From assembly GCF_044761665.1 (NCBI RefSeq), contig NZ_JBIWCW010000017.1:5788-69787 (forward strand): a stretch of 64,000 nucleotides of DNA, given 5' to 3'. Shown one piece after another: positions 9,263 to 17,208 of this stretch. Source of the DNA: Peribacillus sp044761665 (GTDB lineage: Bacteria; Bacillota; Bacilli; Bacillales; DSM-1321). Numbering within the stretch: the stretch's first letter is position 1; every line of letters starts with the position of its first letter. Both the position numbers and the translations under genes were made by a program. The notes beneath the pieces are model-generated. The model made no database searches. It saw nothing but the letters and a program-made list of their open reading frames with translations, and was not told the origin of the DNA.

Positions 9263-9802
9263 TTATTCATCTTCGAATTCATCTAGGAAATCCGGATCTA
9301 AATCTTCGAACTCATCATCATCAAAATCTGAGCCCCATTCATCCTCACAGCGGCCATCTGGACTTACAGCGACACAGATTTTCGTCTCGCCAACGACCTC
9401 TACAAAGAATTCTCTTTCCACATGGACAATGATCTTTTGTCCACAAGGGGAGATTAAAGCTTCTAAACAATTCGGCTGTTGGACAGCTTGCGCTACGATT
9501 TCATGGTCATCTTGACAATCTGGATCACGGTATTTTAATGAAATCACGTCGGTATATTGTACTTTTTCTGTGACAACTTCCGTTTTGGAATTATGGTTAT
9601 ATGAATACCAAACGTTGATTTCGTAGCTGCCGTGAATTTCTACCTTTTTGCCGACTTTCTTGGCATCGTATTTATGGTTGATGATCCAACAACCTAGAAT
9701 GCTAGAAGGATGATGAGCCGGGCCAATGGTGTGTGAGGACTTTGTGAATTTGCGTCCTTTGGCCACCACCGCTTTAGTGATTATCTCTCTATATTGTGAC
9801 AT
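9263..9802 (-). CDS. cotE: Outer spore coat morphogenetic protein CotE
   Basis: 179 residues, close to the 181 of the B. subtilis protein. It begins MSQYREIITKAVVAKGRKFTKSSHT and contains WIINHKYDAKK, both typical of CotE, and ends in a strongly acidic tail (DDDEFEDLDPDFLDEFEDE type). CotE assembles around the forespore on SpoIVA and recruits most outer coat proteins. It lies between mutS and ricA, as in other Bacillus species, and has its own terminator, consistent with separate mother-cell expression; I could not securely locate the sigma-E/K promoter. RBS GAGGAGGG is nine bases from the ATG. Confidence 0.95.
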   Translation of the reverse strand: MSQYREIITKAVVAKGRKFTKSSHTIGPAHHPSSILGCWIINHKYDAKKVGKKVEIHGSYEINVWYSYNHNSKTEVVTEKVQYTDVISLKYRDPDCQDDHEIVAQAVQQPNCLEALISPCGQKIIVHVEREFFVEVVGETKICVAVSPDGRCEDEWGSDFDDDEFEDLDPDFLDEFEDE

Positions 9803-9973
9803 GCTAGCGAACCCTCCTCATACAGTTTCCATTCATCCTATGCGTGGTAAAAGTCTAGTGTGCGTAGAATTTTTTATATCTGAAAACTGCTGTAATGTTT
9901 AAATCTAGGTTATTTTATGCGCCAGTTTTGGGATATGTGTCACGAATGGGCGCTGCATAAGGGTTTCAGGCAT

Positions 9974-10005
9974 AAAAAACCCCTTCTGAAGTCAGAAGGG
10001 GTTTT
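9974..10005 (-). terminator. Terminator of miaB-ricA
   Basis: A fourteen-base-pair perfect stem (9976-9989 with 9992-10005) gives an A-run/T-run on both sides, so it can act in either direction. It lies eight bases after the ricA stop codon. Confidence 0.92.
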
Positions 10006-10012
10006 AAGAGAT

Positions 10013-10441
10013 TTATGAACAGCCTCCGCCGCCAGCCTGTACCTTTGATCCAGTCTCCCCGCGAAGGATATCACCTGCAGTTGATTCAATGATCAAATCC
10101 GTCACCTTATTGGATACTTGAGAAGAGACCATTTGCAATAGGTCATTGACATCTACTTGAGATTGCTTGAACTCTTGGACGATTGGCAATTCATCTAATT
10201 GCTTTTCAAGGGCATCGATTTTAGCCTGAACTTGTCCGTACGCCTTTTCCTTTCCATAATGTTGGAAATTCACGGCTTGTTTTTGCAAGCTTTTGATACT
10301 GGCAATCATTTCACGGATTTTTTGATTTTCATTAATATGAGCTTCTGCGCGTTTGAAGAAATCAACCTCTTCCGTGCTGGCAATCATTTGAGCTAACTCT
10401 GCCGCTTTTGTTAAGATATCGTCTTTCGTATACTTTGTCAT
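10013..10441 (-). CDS. ricA: RicA (YmcA), subunit of the RicAFT RNase Y regulator
   Basis: 142 residues of the YlbF/YmcA helical family: mainly amphipathic helices with IKSLQKQAVNFQHYGK and LDELPIVQEF, the most conserved part of the family. The extreme C terminus is AGGGGCS, holding the only cysteine. In B. subtilis RicA joins RicF and RicT in an iron-sulphur-containing complex that supports RNase Y maturation of mRNAs and biofilm, competence and sporulation entry. The ATG directly abuts the miaB stop codon, and the GAGGTGG RBS lies inside the miaB end, so the pair is one operon. Confidence 0.9.
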   Translation of the reverse strand: MTKYTKDDILTKAAELAQMIASTEEVDFFKRAEAHINENQKIREMIASIKSLQKQAVNFQHYGKEKAYGQVQAKIDALEKQLDELPIVQEFKQSQVDVNDLLQMVSSQVSNKVTDLIIESTAGDILRGETGSKVQAGGGGCS

Positions 10442-11986
10442 TTAATCCACCTCAATCGCTGTCGCTTCTTCGACCATGTCTCCATTCAATGACCATGTTT
10501 TCGTATCGGTGATTTGCACCTTGACGATTTGGCCAATCGCGGATTTTGGGCCCTTGAAGTTCACAAGCTTATTTTTCGTAGTATAACCTGCTAATATATC
10601 TGGTTTCTTCTTGCTTTCACCTTCTACAAGGACTTCAACAATCTGACCATTGTACTCTTTCATTTTCAAAGCGCATGTTTCATTAACAAGTGCATTCAGG
10701 CGTTGCAGACGTTCTTTTTTAATTTCCATCGGGACGTTATCCTGCATTTTTGCCGCAGGCGTTCCTTCCCGCGGAGAATAAATATACGTATAAGCCGCAT
10801 CAAATCCAACTTCTCGGTATAGAGACATCGTTTCCTCAAAATGTTCTTCCGTTTCATTTGGATAACCGACAATGATATCCGTAGTTAAGGACGCGTTCGG
10901 AATCGCTTCCCTGATTTTTCTAACAAGTTCTAAATATTGTTCGCGTGTATATTTACGAGCCATGATCTTAAGCGTTTCCGAACTTCCGGATTGAACAGGA
11001 AGATGGATATGATCCACTAGGTTACCGCCTTTAGCAAGCACTTCAATCAAATGATCATCAAAGTCACGCGGGTGGCTCGTAGTGAAACGGATTCGTGGGA
11101 TATCGATCTTACGGATTTCTTCCATCAAATCCCCGAGACGGTACTCCATGTCCGTGAAGTCTTTTCCATATGCATTCACATTTTGACCGAGGAGGGTGAC
11201 TTCCTTATAGCCCTGGGCTGCCAAATGACGCACCTCCTGAATGATGTCTTCCGGGCGGCGGCTTCTTTCTTTACCACGCGTGAAAGGCACGATGCAGTAT
11301 GTACAGAATTTATCACACCCATACATAATATTGACCCAGGCTTTCGTTTTCCCTTTACGTACTTTAGGAAGGTTCTCGATTACGTCTCCTTCCTTGGACC
11401 AAACTTCAATCACCATCTCTTTTGAAAGATAGGCTTCATTAAGGATTTGCGGTAGACGGTGAATGTTGTGCGTGCCAAAGATCATATCGACAAAATGATG
11501 TTTCTCAAGAATACGTGTAACGACGGACTCTTCTTGGGACATACAGCCGCAAACGCCCAGCAACAAATCCGGTTTTTCCAATTTAAGTGATTTTAAATGT
11601 CCCAATTCCCCGAACACCTTGTTCTCCGCATTTTCCCGTATTGCACAAGTGTTCAGTAAAATCACATTCGCTTCTTCAACCATATTGGTCGGTTGATAGC
11701 CGAGTGCCGTAAAGATACCAGCCATGACTTCTGTATCGTGTTCATTCATTTGACAACCATATGTACGAATAAGAAATTTCTTACCCTCACCCATTCCGCG
11801 GAATTGTACAGGAATAGCAAAGTCATCATGATATTCAACATCTTCTTTTCCACGTTTTTTAGCATCTTTCAAGGAAGGGGGGATATAAACTGCTTGAAAG
11901 TACTTACTGTAATCCTTTTCGGATTTTTTGTCCATTGGATTTTCAGACTGTACTTGTTGTGATTCTAATCGCTGTTTCTCGTTCAT
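10442..11986 (-). CDS. miaB: tRNA-2-methylthio-N6-dimethylallyladenosine synthase MiaB
   Basis: 514 residues. Three cysteines of the N-terminal methylthiotransferase domain (C78 in YGCQMN, C114 in NTCAIRE, C148 in GCMSQ) bind the auxiliary cluster. The radical-SAM motif CDKFCTYC gives C224, C228 and C231, and a TRAM domain ends the protein. It adds a methylthio group to i6A37 of tRNAs reading U-starting codons. The first 65 residues are a charged extension typical of Bacillus MiaB. The start has a GAAAGGAGA RBS and a leader with a ten-base-pair hairpin. ricA follows without a gap. Confidence 0.96.
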   Translation of the reverse strand: MNEKQRLESQQVQSENPMDKKSEKDYSKYFQAVYIPPSLKDAKKRGKEDVEYHDDFAIPVQFRGMGEGKKFLIRTYGCQMNEHDTEVMAGIFTALGYQPTNMVEEANVILLNTCAIRENAENKVFGELGHLKSLKLEKPDLLLGVCGCMSQEESVVTRILEKHHFVDMIFGTHNIHRLPQILNEAYLSKEMVIEVWSKEGDVIENLPKVRKGKTKAWVNIMYGCDKFCTYCIVPFTRGKERSRRPEDIIQEVRHLAAQGYKEVTLLGQNVNAYGKDFTDMEYRLGDLMEEIRKIDIPRIRFTTSHPRDFDDHLIEVLAKGGNLVDHIHLPVQSGSSETLKIMARKYTREQYLELVRKIREAIPNASLTTDIIVGYPNETEEHFEETMSLYREVGFDAAYTYIYSPREGTPAAKMQDNVPMEIKKERLQRLNALVNETCALKMKEYNGQIVEVLVEGESKKKPDILAGYTTKNKLVNFKGPKSAIGQIVKVQITDTKTWSLNGDMVEEATAIEVD

Positions 11987-12348
11987 GTCAATCTCCTTTC
12001 AAAATAGTTAGTTTATTTGACATGCTAACTATTTCAGCACAGTTTACCTTATAAAATCACGATTCAATATTTACCTTTTATTGTGAAATATCCACATTAC
12101 CATAGTATAAAGCTTTTATCTGGAAGAAACAATCATTCTGTCGCTCCTTGAGCATTTGTTAGAAAAATTTCACAAAATAGTAATAACATATGAAAATGCA
12201 TACCGCGTATTTCAAGAAATTATCGATCTACTTTTATAAGTCTAGGTCTATCGTACATTTTTACTAAATGGGACATGGTCCTATAACATCCTGTCCGCTC
12301 TTGAATAAGATATCTCGTACAACAAAAATAATTTAAGGAGTGACTTAT
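11987..12348. other. Divergent intergenic region miaB / His-Asn-rich gene
   Basis: About 360 bases. Next to miaB there is an inverted repeat (12002-12011 with 12025-12034, ten perfect base pairs, 13-base loop) that would form a hairpin in the miaB leader. The rest is A+T-rich. A CATACCG stretch near 12200 could be a mother-cell sigma -10 for the His-Asn-rich gene, but I cannot pair it with a convincing -35. No other structure was recognised. Confidence 0.45.
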
Positions 12349-12648
12349 ATGTCATGTTCTGGAAATAACAAAAATTGTAACAACGGTCATCATGATGATA
12401 ACAACAATAATAACAATATCGAAAGAGATTTCTGTCGTGCGGTGAGGGGTTGTCAAAGACGCGACAATGACCGCGACGACCGCCACAAAGACAACAACAA
12501 TCACCATCACCATCACCACCATCATCATAACAACAATAATAACAACAATAATAACAACTGTTGTTGTAGAAGAAATCGTTGTAATTTCTTCTCTTTCGGG
12601 TGCTGTAACCGAGGAAACCGCTGCGGATGCAATAACGGTTTCTTCTAA
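12349..12648 (+). CDS. His/Asn/Cys-rich small protein, possible spore coat or metal-binding protein
   Basis: 99 residues from the ATG at 12349, preceded by AAGGAGTG; a GTG nine bases upstream overlaps the RBS and is rejected. The protein starts MSCSGNNKNCNN, then has an acidic/basic patch (RRDNDRDDRHKD), nine consecutive His, ten consecutive Asn, a CCC cluster and a Cys/Gly/Phe-rich end (FGCCNRGNRCGCNNGFF). I count twelve Cys and twelve His, so metal binding or disulfide cross-linking is likely. The MSC... start and Cys richness recall spore coat crust proteins such as CotY/CotZ, but there is no domain match. Poly-Asn and poly-His are encoded by mixed codons. It is the only plus-strand gene between 4.3 and 35 kb. 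Confidence 0.7.
   Translation: MSCSGNNKNCNNGHHDDNNNNNNIERDFCRAVRGCQRRDNDRDDRHKDNNNHHHHHHHHHNNNNNNNNNNCCCRRNRCNFFSFGCCNRGNRCGCNNGFF
12500..12556 (+). repeat. CAY/AAY trinucleotide repeat tract
   Basis: A run of CAC/CAT codons passes directly into a run of AAC/AAT codons inside the His/Asn-rich gene, giving nine His followed by ten Asn. The tract is imperfect at the third base but trinucleotide-periodic and could vary in length between strains by slippage. Confidence 0.75.
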
Positions 12649-12660
12649 GCCCTACTATTT

Positions 12661-12689
12661 AGATAGCACCATCTTCTAGCGTGCTGTCT
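12661..12689 (+). other. Stem-loop after the His/Asn-rich gene
   Basis: Nine-base arms (12661-12669 and 12681-12689, one G-T pair) form a stem thirteen bases after the stop codon. There is no T-run, so it may protect the mRNA 3' end rather than terminate. A second, canonical terminator follows at 12719. Confidence 0.5.
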
Positions 12690-12718
12690 CCTCATTAGAA
12701 CGCTTGGTTATTAACCAC

Positions 12719-12755
12719 AAAAAAGGTTCATCCCAAATTTGGGGTGAACCTTTTC
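12719..12755. terminator. Bidirectional terminator between the His/Asn-rich gene and korB
   Basis: Arms 12721-12734 and 12741-12754 pair over fourteen bases (one G-T) with flanking A and T runs on both strands, serving the converging His/Asn-rich gene and korB. Confidence 0.9.
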
Positions 12756-12759
12756 ATCC

Positions 12760-13626
12760 TTACATAAATTCTTCAACAAGTTTATCGAAATGAGCTTGAT
12801 CTAGAGTTAAATCCGACTTATTCAACGATTCCTCTGCATAACCAGGTATTAACTCCTGGTAAGACGGACGTGAAGAATCTTGATAAATGATTCCTGTCAC
12901 AAGACTGTCATGCTTCATCAACGTTTGCATGGCCTGTTCTTTATTTGTGGAATCATATCCTTCAATCGTATTTAACTTTGTTAGGTTCTGTTTGAACCAA
13001 TCATACGTATTAATCTTGTTATATGTTACGCATGGAGAGAAAACATTGATAAAGGAGAACCCTTTATGATTGATTCCTGCTTCAATGATTGCAGTTAAGT
13101 CTTTTAAATCCGTTGAAAAGCTTTGAGCCACGAATGTAGCACCTGCCGATAAAGCTAATTCCATAGGAGAGACCGCCCTCTCGATTGATCCTTCAGGGGT
13201 GGATTTTGTTTTAAACCCAGCAGCTGAACGAGGGGAAGTTTGACCTTTTGTAAGACCATAAATTTGGTTATCCATGACAATATACGTAATATCGATATTA
13301 CGACGAATCGCGTGTATGGTATGTCCCATTCCGATTGCAAAACCATCACCGTCACCACCGGAAGCTATAACGGTCAATTCGCGGTTGGCCATTTTCAAAC
13401 CTTGGGCAATTGGTAACGAACGACCATGTATGCCATGGAAGCCATATGATTTGATGTAGCCGGAAATACGGCCTGAACAGCCGATTCCAGAAACTACAGC
13501 CAAGTTTTCTGGCTCCAATCCTACGTTGGCTGCAGCACGCTGCATGGCAGCCTGGACGGAGAAATCTCCGCAACCGGGACACCAATTAGGTTTTACATCA
13601 TTTCGAAATTCTTTAAACGTTGCCAT
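12760..13626 (-). CDS. korB: 2-oxoacid:ferredoxin oxidoreductase, beta (TPP-binding) subunit
   Basis: 288 residues from the ATG at 13626; the frame is open for 20 more codons, but family members begin MATFKEFRNDVKPNWCPGCGD as here. CPGCG, GIGCSGR and the GDGDGFAIG...NQIYGLTKGQTSPR segments bind thiamine diphosphate and Mg2+. Together with the alpha subunit it oxidatively decarboxylates a 2-oxoacid (2-oxoglutarate or pyruvate) to acyl-CoA, reducing ferredoxin. Its start overlaps the end of the alpha gene by fourteen bases, so the two are coupled. Substrate choice cannot be decided from sequence alone. Confidence 0.92.
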   Translation of the reverse strand: MATFKEFRNDVKPNWCPGCGDFSVQAAMQRAAANVGLEPENLAVVSGIGCSGRISGYIKSYGFHGIHGRSLPIAQGLKMANRELTVIASGGDGDGFAIGMGHTIHAIRRNIDITYIVMDNQIYGLTKGQTSPRSAAGFKTKSTPEGSIERAVSPMELALSAGATFVAQSFSTDLKDLTAIIEAGINHKGFSFINVFSPCVTYNKINTYDWFKQNLTKLNTIEGYDSTNKEQAMQTLMKHDSLVTGIIYQDSSRPSYQELIPGYAEESLNKSDLTLDQAHFDKLVEEFM

Positions 13627-15370
13627 ATTCGAACATCTCCTTGCATTGTGTGTGAATTTCATGCGGGAGGAATGGGTTGCCATCATATTTTAGGATGCTT
13701 TTAATTTTGTTTACATGTCCGACATTCATCTTGATAATATTAGCCAATTGTCCAGTCGCATTATTTTCAATTACTACTACTTTCTTAGCTGATTCCACTA
13801 AAGAAAGAACTTCATCGGCAGGGAATGGATGAATCAAACGAACTTGCGCATGATTCACTTTTATTCCATCTATTTCCAAACGGCCGATTGCTTCATCTAT
13901 TGTACCACGGGTAGAGTTGAATCCTAGAATCAATAAATCTGCCTCTTCGTGAGGTGCATTCTTGTATACAGGTGTATTGAACGTGTGAGTCAAATTGCCA
14001 AGCTTACGCATACGTTTGTCCATCTGCGCTACACGGTTGGCAGCGGATTCAGAAGGCTTACCTGTCTCATCATGCTCTACACCGGTAACATGATGAATAC
14101 CGTTCTTCATCCCTGGAACGACACGCGGAGAGACTCCATCTTCCGTTACTTCATAACGTTTGAAGTATGTTTTTTCTTGAGACCCTTCAATTTCATGATC
14201 CAAAAGTTTACCACGTCTGATTTCCACTTTACTGTAATCTAGCGGTTGCACAGTCTGTTTACCGAGTGAAAGTTGTAAATCGGATAAAATGATAACCGGA
14301 CACTGATATTCTTCTGCAAGATTGAAAGCTTCAGCCGTATCATAAAATGCTTCCTCAACTGTACTTGGGGCCATGACGATTTTCGGAATTTCCCCATGAG
14401 TACCATAAATCATTGCCATTAAATCCGATTGCTCTTGTTTCGTTGGAAGTCCCGTAGAAGGACCACCACGTTGTGTATCTACAATAACAATCGGAGTTTC
14501 CGTGATACCAGCTAACCCGATTGCTTCCATTTTCAAGGAAAGTCCTGGGCCTGCTGAAGCTGTGATAGCACGAACACCACCGTAATTTGCACCTATCGCC
14601 ATTGTAGCTGCAGCGATTTCATCCTCGGTCTGGATAACGGTACCACCTACTTTTGGCAGTTTCTTGATTAAATACTCCATGATCTCGGAAGCAGGCGTTA
14701 TTGGGTAAGCTGCCATAAAGCGGCAACCACCGGCAACTGCACCTAGTGCGATTGCGTCATTACCAATCATGAACAAACGTTTTTGGCCATCCGCTTTTTC
14801 AAGTTCCATGGCTCCCACTTTTTCACCGAGCAATGTTTCCATGGATTTATAACCTGCAGTAATCGCATCCATGTTCTTTTTAACGATTTCTTCCCCTTTA
14901 CGGCCGAAGATTTCATCAACTACATCGTTGAACACGGAAATCTCCATACCTAAGACGGCACAGGTAGCTCCGATTGCAACCATGTTCTTCATTAAAGAAG
15001 TACCCAACTCAGAAGCGATTTCTGTGAATGGGACTATATATAACTCTGCCTTTGTGTCATCAGGGCAGACAGGTTTGAATTTTGCATCAGCGATAATGAT
15101 GCCACCAGCATGTAGTTCTTTATAATTGACGTCTATTGTTTCTTGATCGAAAGCGACTAAAATGTCTAAATCATCTGAGATAGCACGAGTCTCGGTAGTA
15201 CTTACACGAATTTTATTATTCGTGTGTCCACCTTTAATTCGAGATGAGAAATGACGGTAGCCATACAAGTAATAACCTAAGCGATTGAGGGCAATACAGA
15301 AAATTTCTCCTGTACTTTCAATACCTTCACCTTGTTGTCCGCCAACTTTCCATGAAAGTTGATTGATCAT
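13613..15370 (-). CDS. korA: 2-oxoacid:ferredoxin oxidoreductase, alpha subunit (gamma-alpha fusion)
   Basis: 585 residues. The first 190 form the gamma domain (WKVGGQQGEGIESTGEIF, then ISDDLDILVAFDQE). The rest is the alpha pyrimidine-binding domain (GNDAIALGAVAGGCRFMAAYPITPASEIME, TEDEIAAATMAIGANYGG) and a transketolase-like C-terminal part. It binds CoA and the 2-oxoacid with KorB. It carries no ferredoxin-like cluster domain, so it needs a separate ferredoxin acceptor. In B. subtilis the corresponding place is, as I recall, held by tdh-kbl, so this is a lineage difference. The leader contains two GAACGTTC palindromes. Confidence 0.93.
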   Translation of the reverse strand: MINQLSWKVGGQQGEGIESTGEIFCIALNRLGYYLYGYRHFSSRIKGGHTNNKIRVSTTETRAISDDLDILVAFDQETIDVNYKELHAGGIIIADAKFKPVCPDDTKAELYIVPFTEIASELGTSLMKNMVAIGATCAVLGMEISVFNDVVDEIFGRKGEEIVKKNMDAITAGYKSMETLLGEKVGAMELEKADGQKRLFMIGNDAIALGAVAGGCRFMAAYPITPASEIMEYLIKKLPKVGGTVIQTEDEIAAATMAIGANYGGVRAITASAGPGLSLKMEAIGLAGITETPIVIVDTQRGGPSTGLPTKQEQSDLMAMIYGTHGEIPKIVMAPSTVEEAFYDTAEAFNLAEEYQCPVIILSDLQLSLGKQTVQPLDYSKVEIRRGKLLDHEIEGSQEKTYFKRYEVTEDGVSPRVVPGMKNGIHHVTGVEHDETGKPSESAANRVAQMDKRMRKLGNLTHTFNTPVYKNAPHEEADLLILGFNSTRGTIDEAIGRLEIDGIKVNHAQVRLIHPFPADEVLSLVESAKKVVVIENNATGQLANIIKMNVGHVNKIKSILKYDGNPFLPHEIHTQCKEMFEYGNV

Positions 15371-15386
15371 GTATTACACTCCTTTA

Positions 15387-15435
15387 GAACGTTCGTCTAT
15401 AACTGCATTTAACTGTACCTCTCTCCAGAACGTTC
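15387..15435 (-). promoter_or_regulatory. Paired GAACGTTC palindromes in the korAB leader
   Basis: Two identical eight-base palindromes at 15387-15394 and 15428-15435, 41 bases apart (about four helical turns), lie between korA and a weak -10-like TATACA at roughly 15440. The spacing would put both on one face of the DNA, as expected for a dimeric repressor bound at two sites. They lack the four-base spacer of a LexA box. The regulator is unknown. Confidence 0.4.
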
Positions 15436-15606
15436 AATATGTATATAATCGTTCTATTATTGCTTGAAAGGTGTACTAATCCTTATCAATTCTATCGATA
15501 ATATACATAAAATGCAACCTTTTTGCTTTTGTTTTTTATATTTTCAGAATATTCATTCAAATAAACAAAGTCAGAATTACAAATCATTCACAGGACAATT
15601 ACATTA

Positions 15607-16524
15607 TCATCGAGGATAATTGCGGATGAAATTTTCATAAAGAATGCCATTTACAAATTCAGTGGAATAAAGTCTACCAAGTTCATTAATTAAATTTTGG
15701 TAATTCCTATAAGAAGTCAAGTTATCAACCATCTCTTCTATTCCATCGAAATCCGATCCGAAGCCAATTTGCTTATCGCCACCTAAACTGCAAATATGGT
15801 CAATGTGGTTAATGATGTCTTTTATCGTAGCGGATGCACCTTTGGATAAAAATTGCGGAACAAAAGTCACCCCAATAGTCCCGTTATTTTGTAGGATAGC
15901 TTTTATTTGGCTGTCTTTCAGATTCCGAGGGTGTGGGCATAGATGATAGGCGTTTGAATGGGAAGCAATCGGAAATTTTGCGATTTCCATCGTATCCCAA
16001 AAACCGGATTCCGATAAATGGGATAGATCGCACCAAACCGATTGTTCGTTCAACAATGCCACAACACCTTTTCCAAATCGGGTCAATCCCCCTCCCCTTT
16101 TTTCTAAAGCACCGTCAGCCACCAGATTGGCATAATTCCATGTTAATCCTACCGATGTAACCCCCAGTTGAAGAAGGGTTTTCATCTTTAATAAATCATC
16201 TCCAATGCAATCACAGCCTTCTAATGTCAGCAAGGCTCCAATTTCTTTTTCCTTAAGGGTATCGATATCCTTACTAGACCGTATAAATTTCATTTCCGGT
16301 TCGCTCAAGATTTTCTTGTGGAATATATCTATCATCGCTAAAGCAGCCTGAAACCTCATATCTGTGTGGACTTGTTCAGGAATGTAAATTGCAAAGCACT
16401 GAACCTTTCCACCTGTATCGATGAGCTCACGTTTCGTTATATGTAACTTATCGCTATCCACAAAAGAAATCTCCGGTTCCATAAACAATTTCATTAAAAC
16501 ATCACAATGTGCATCGAATATCAT
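15607..16524 (-). CDS. Membrane-dipeptidase-like M19 metallopeptidase
   Basis: 305 residues of the M19 (renal dipeptidase) family: FDAHCDVL near the N terminus gives the His-x-Asp zinc ligands, LLTLEGCD the bridging Glu, SHSNAYHLCPHPRNL two further His ligands, and IGFGSDFDG the C-terminal Asp. Such enzymes cleave dipeptides, including D-amino-acid-containing ones from cell wall turnover. There is no signal peptide, so it should act in the cytosol. The ATG has a GAAAGGGGGATG RBS. It lies between spoVS and korA, separated from spoVS by a terminator, so it probably has its own promoter. Confidence 0.92.
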   Translation of the reverse strand: MIFDAHCDVLMKLFMEPEISFVDSDKLHITKRELIDTGGKVQCFAIYIPEQVHTDMRFQAALAMIDIFHKKILSEPEMKFIRSSKDIDTLKEKEIGALLTLEGCDCIGDDLLKMKTLLQLGVTSVGLTWNYANLVADGALEKRGGGLTRFGKGVVALLNEQSVWCDLSHLSESGFWDTMEIAKFPIASHSNAYHLCPHPRNLKDSQIKAILQNNGTIGVTFVPQFLSKGASATIKDIINHIDHICSLGGDKQIGFGSDFDGIEEMVDNLTSYRNYQNLINELGRLYSTEFVNGILYENFIRNYPR

Positions 16525-16565
16525 CCATTCATCCCCCTTTCTACTCTTTATATTTCGTCATGGAC

Positions 16566-16599
16566 AAAAAATAACCTGCTTGTCATCCGACAAACAGGG
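16566..16599 (-). terminator. Terminator of spoVS
   Basis: On the minus strand a ten-base stem with one mismatch (plus 16575-16584 with 16589-16598) and a four-base loop is followed by TTATTTTTTG. It sits sixteen bases after spoVS. Confidence 0.88.
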
Positions 16600-16614
16600 C
16601 ATCTACTTATCAAA

Positions 16615-16875
16615 TTATCTTGGTTCTACGATTAGCTTGATAGCCGTCCGCTCTTCGCCATCAATAAGAATATCCGTAAAGGCAGGAATACAAATCAAGT
16701 CGACTCCACTAGGTGCGACAAATCCTCTGGCGATTGCTACTGCCTTAACGGCTTGATTTAACGCACCTGCACCGATTGCTTGAATTTCCGCGGTTCCTCT
16801 TTCTCTGAGAACTCCCGCCAGTGCGCCTGCTACAGAATTAGGATTAGATTTTGCTGAAACCTTTAATATTTCCAT
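16615..16875 (-). CDS. spoVS: Stage V sporulation protein S (SpoVS)
   Basis: 86 residues, exactly the conserved SpoVS/Alba-like length when started at MEILKVSAKSNPNSVAGALAG. The open frame runs 21 codons further upstream, but the AGGAGG RBS lies nine bases before this ATG, and the family starts here. SpoVS affects septation, coat assembly and the choice to sporulate, and belongs to a small nucleic-acid-binding fold family. It is monocistronic, lying between the dipeptidase and ymdB. Confidence 0.97.
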   Translation of the reverse strand: MEILKVSAKSNPNSVAGALAGVLRERGTAEIQAIGAGALNQAVKAVAIARGFVAPSGVDLICIPAFTDILIDGEERTAIKLIVEPR

Positions 16876-17208
16876 TCCTAGTCCTCCTTGTTTTCCCTGC
16901 CGATTATAACTTGGCTCAATAGTTATAACACTTTCCACTGCTACTATATTCAGCTAGGAAAACTTGTATGACAAAGAAAACCAGGATTGTCCAACAACCA
17001 TTTACGAAAAAGGATTCATTATTGGTAAATCTCATATCCCCAATTCCCTTAACAGGTCAGGGACGCAACTCATGTACTATAAAACGCCATAATTCCTTTT
17101 TTTAAGAAGCAATACAGATTGAAATCATGGATTGAATCCATGTTAACTGATGCTTTCAACTGGAAAAATTAAAAATGGACAATCAGCCTTGACTGTTGTC
17201 CATTCATA
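16876..17208. other. Intergenic region ymdB-spoVS
   Basis: Contains the spoVS leader and promoter on the right-to-left strand and, at the right end, the ymdB terminator. A sigma-H promoter would be expected for spoVS. A GAATA element is present near 16950, but I could not find a matching -35, so I do not call it. Confidence 0.4.
17169..17204 (-). terminator. Terminator of ymdB
   Basis: On the minus strand arms formed by plus 17174-17186 and 17193-17204 pair through one bulged base, and the stem is followed by TTTTTAATTTTT. It starts five bases after the ymdB stop codon. Confidence 0.87.

Noticed and set aside
12200..12210. Mother-cell sigma -10 (CATACCG) for the His/Asn-rich gene
   Set aside because: No -35 element at the required spacing could be paired with it; a seven-base match alone is too weak.
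12500..12530. Nine-His run as an engineered tag
   Set aside because: It is embedded in a natural-looking frame with a native RBS, mixed His codons and Asn/Cys-rich flanks, and the surroundings are a normal chromosome, so a vector origin is unlikely.
15387..15394. GAACGTTC as a LexA box
   Set aside because: The LexA consensus requires a four-base spacer between CGAAC and GTTCG; here the half sites touch directly.
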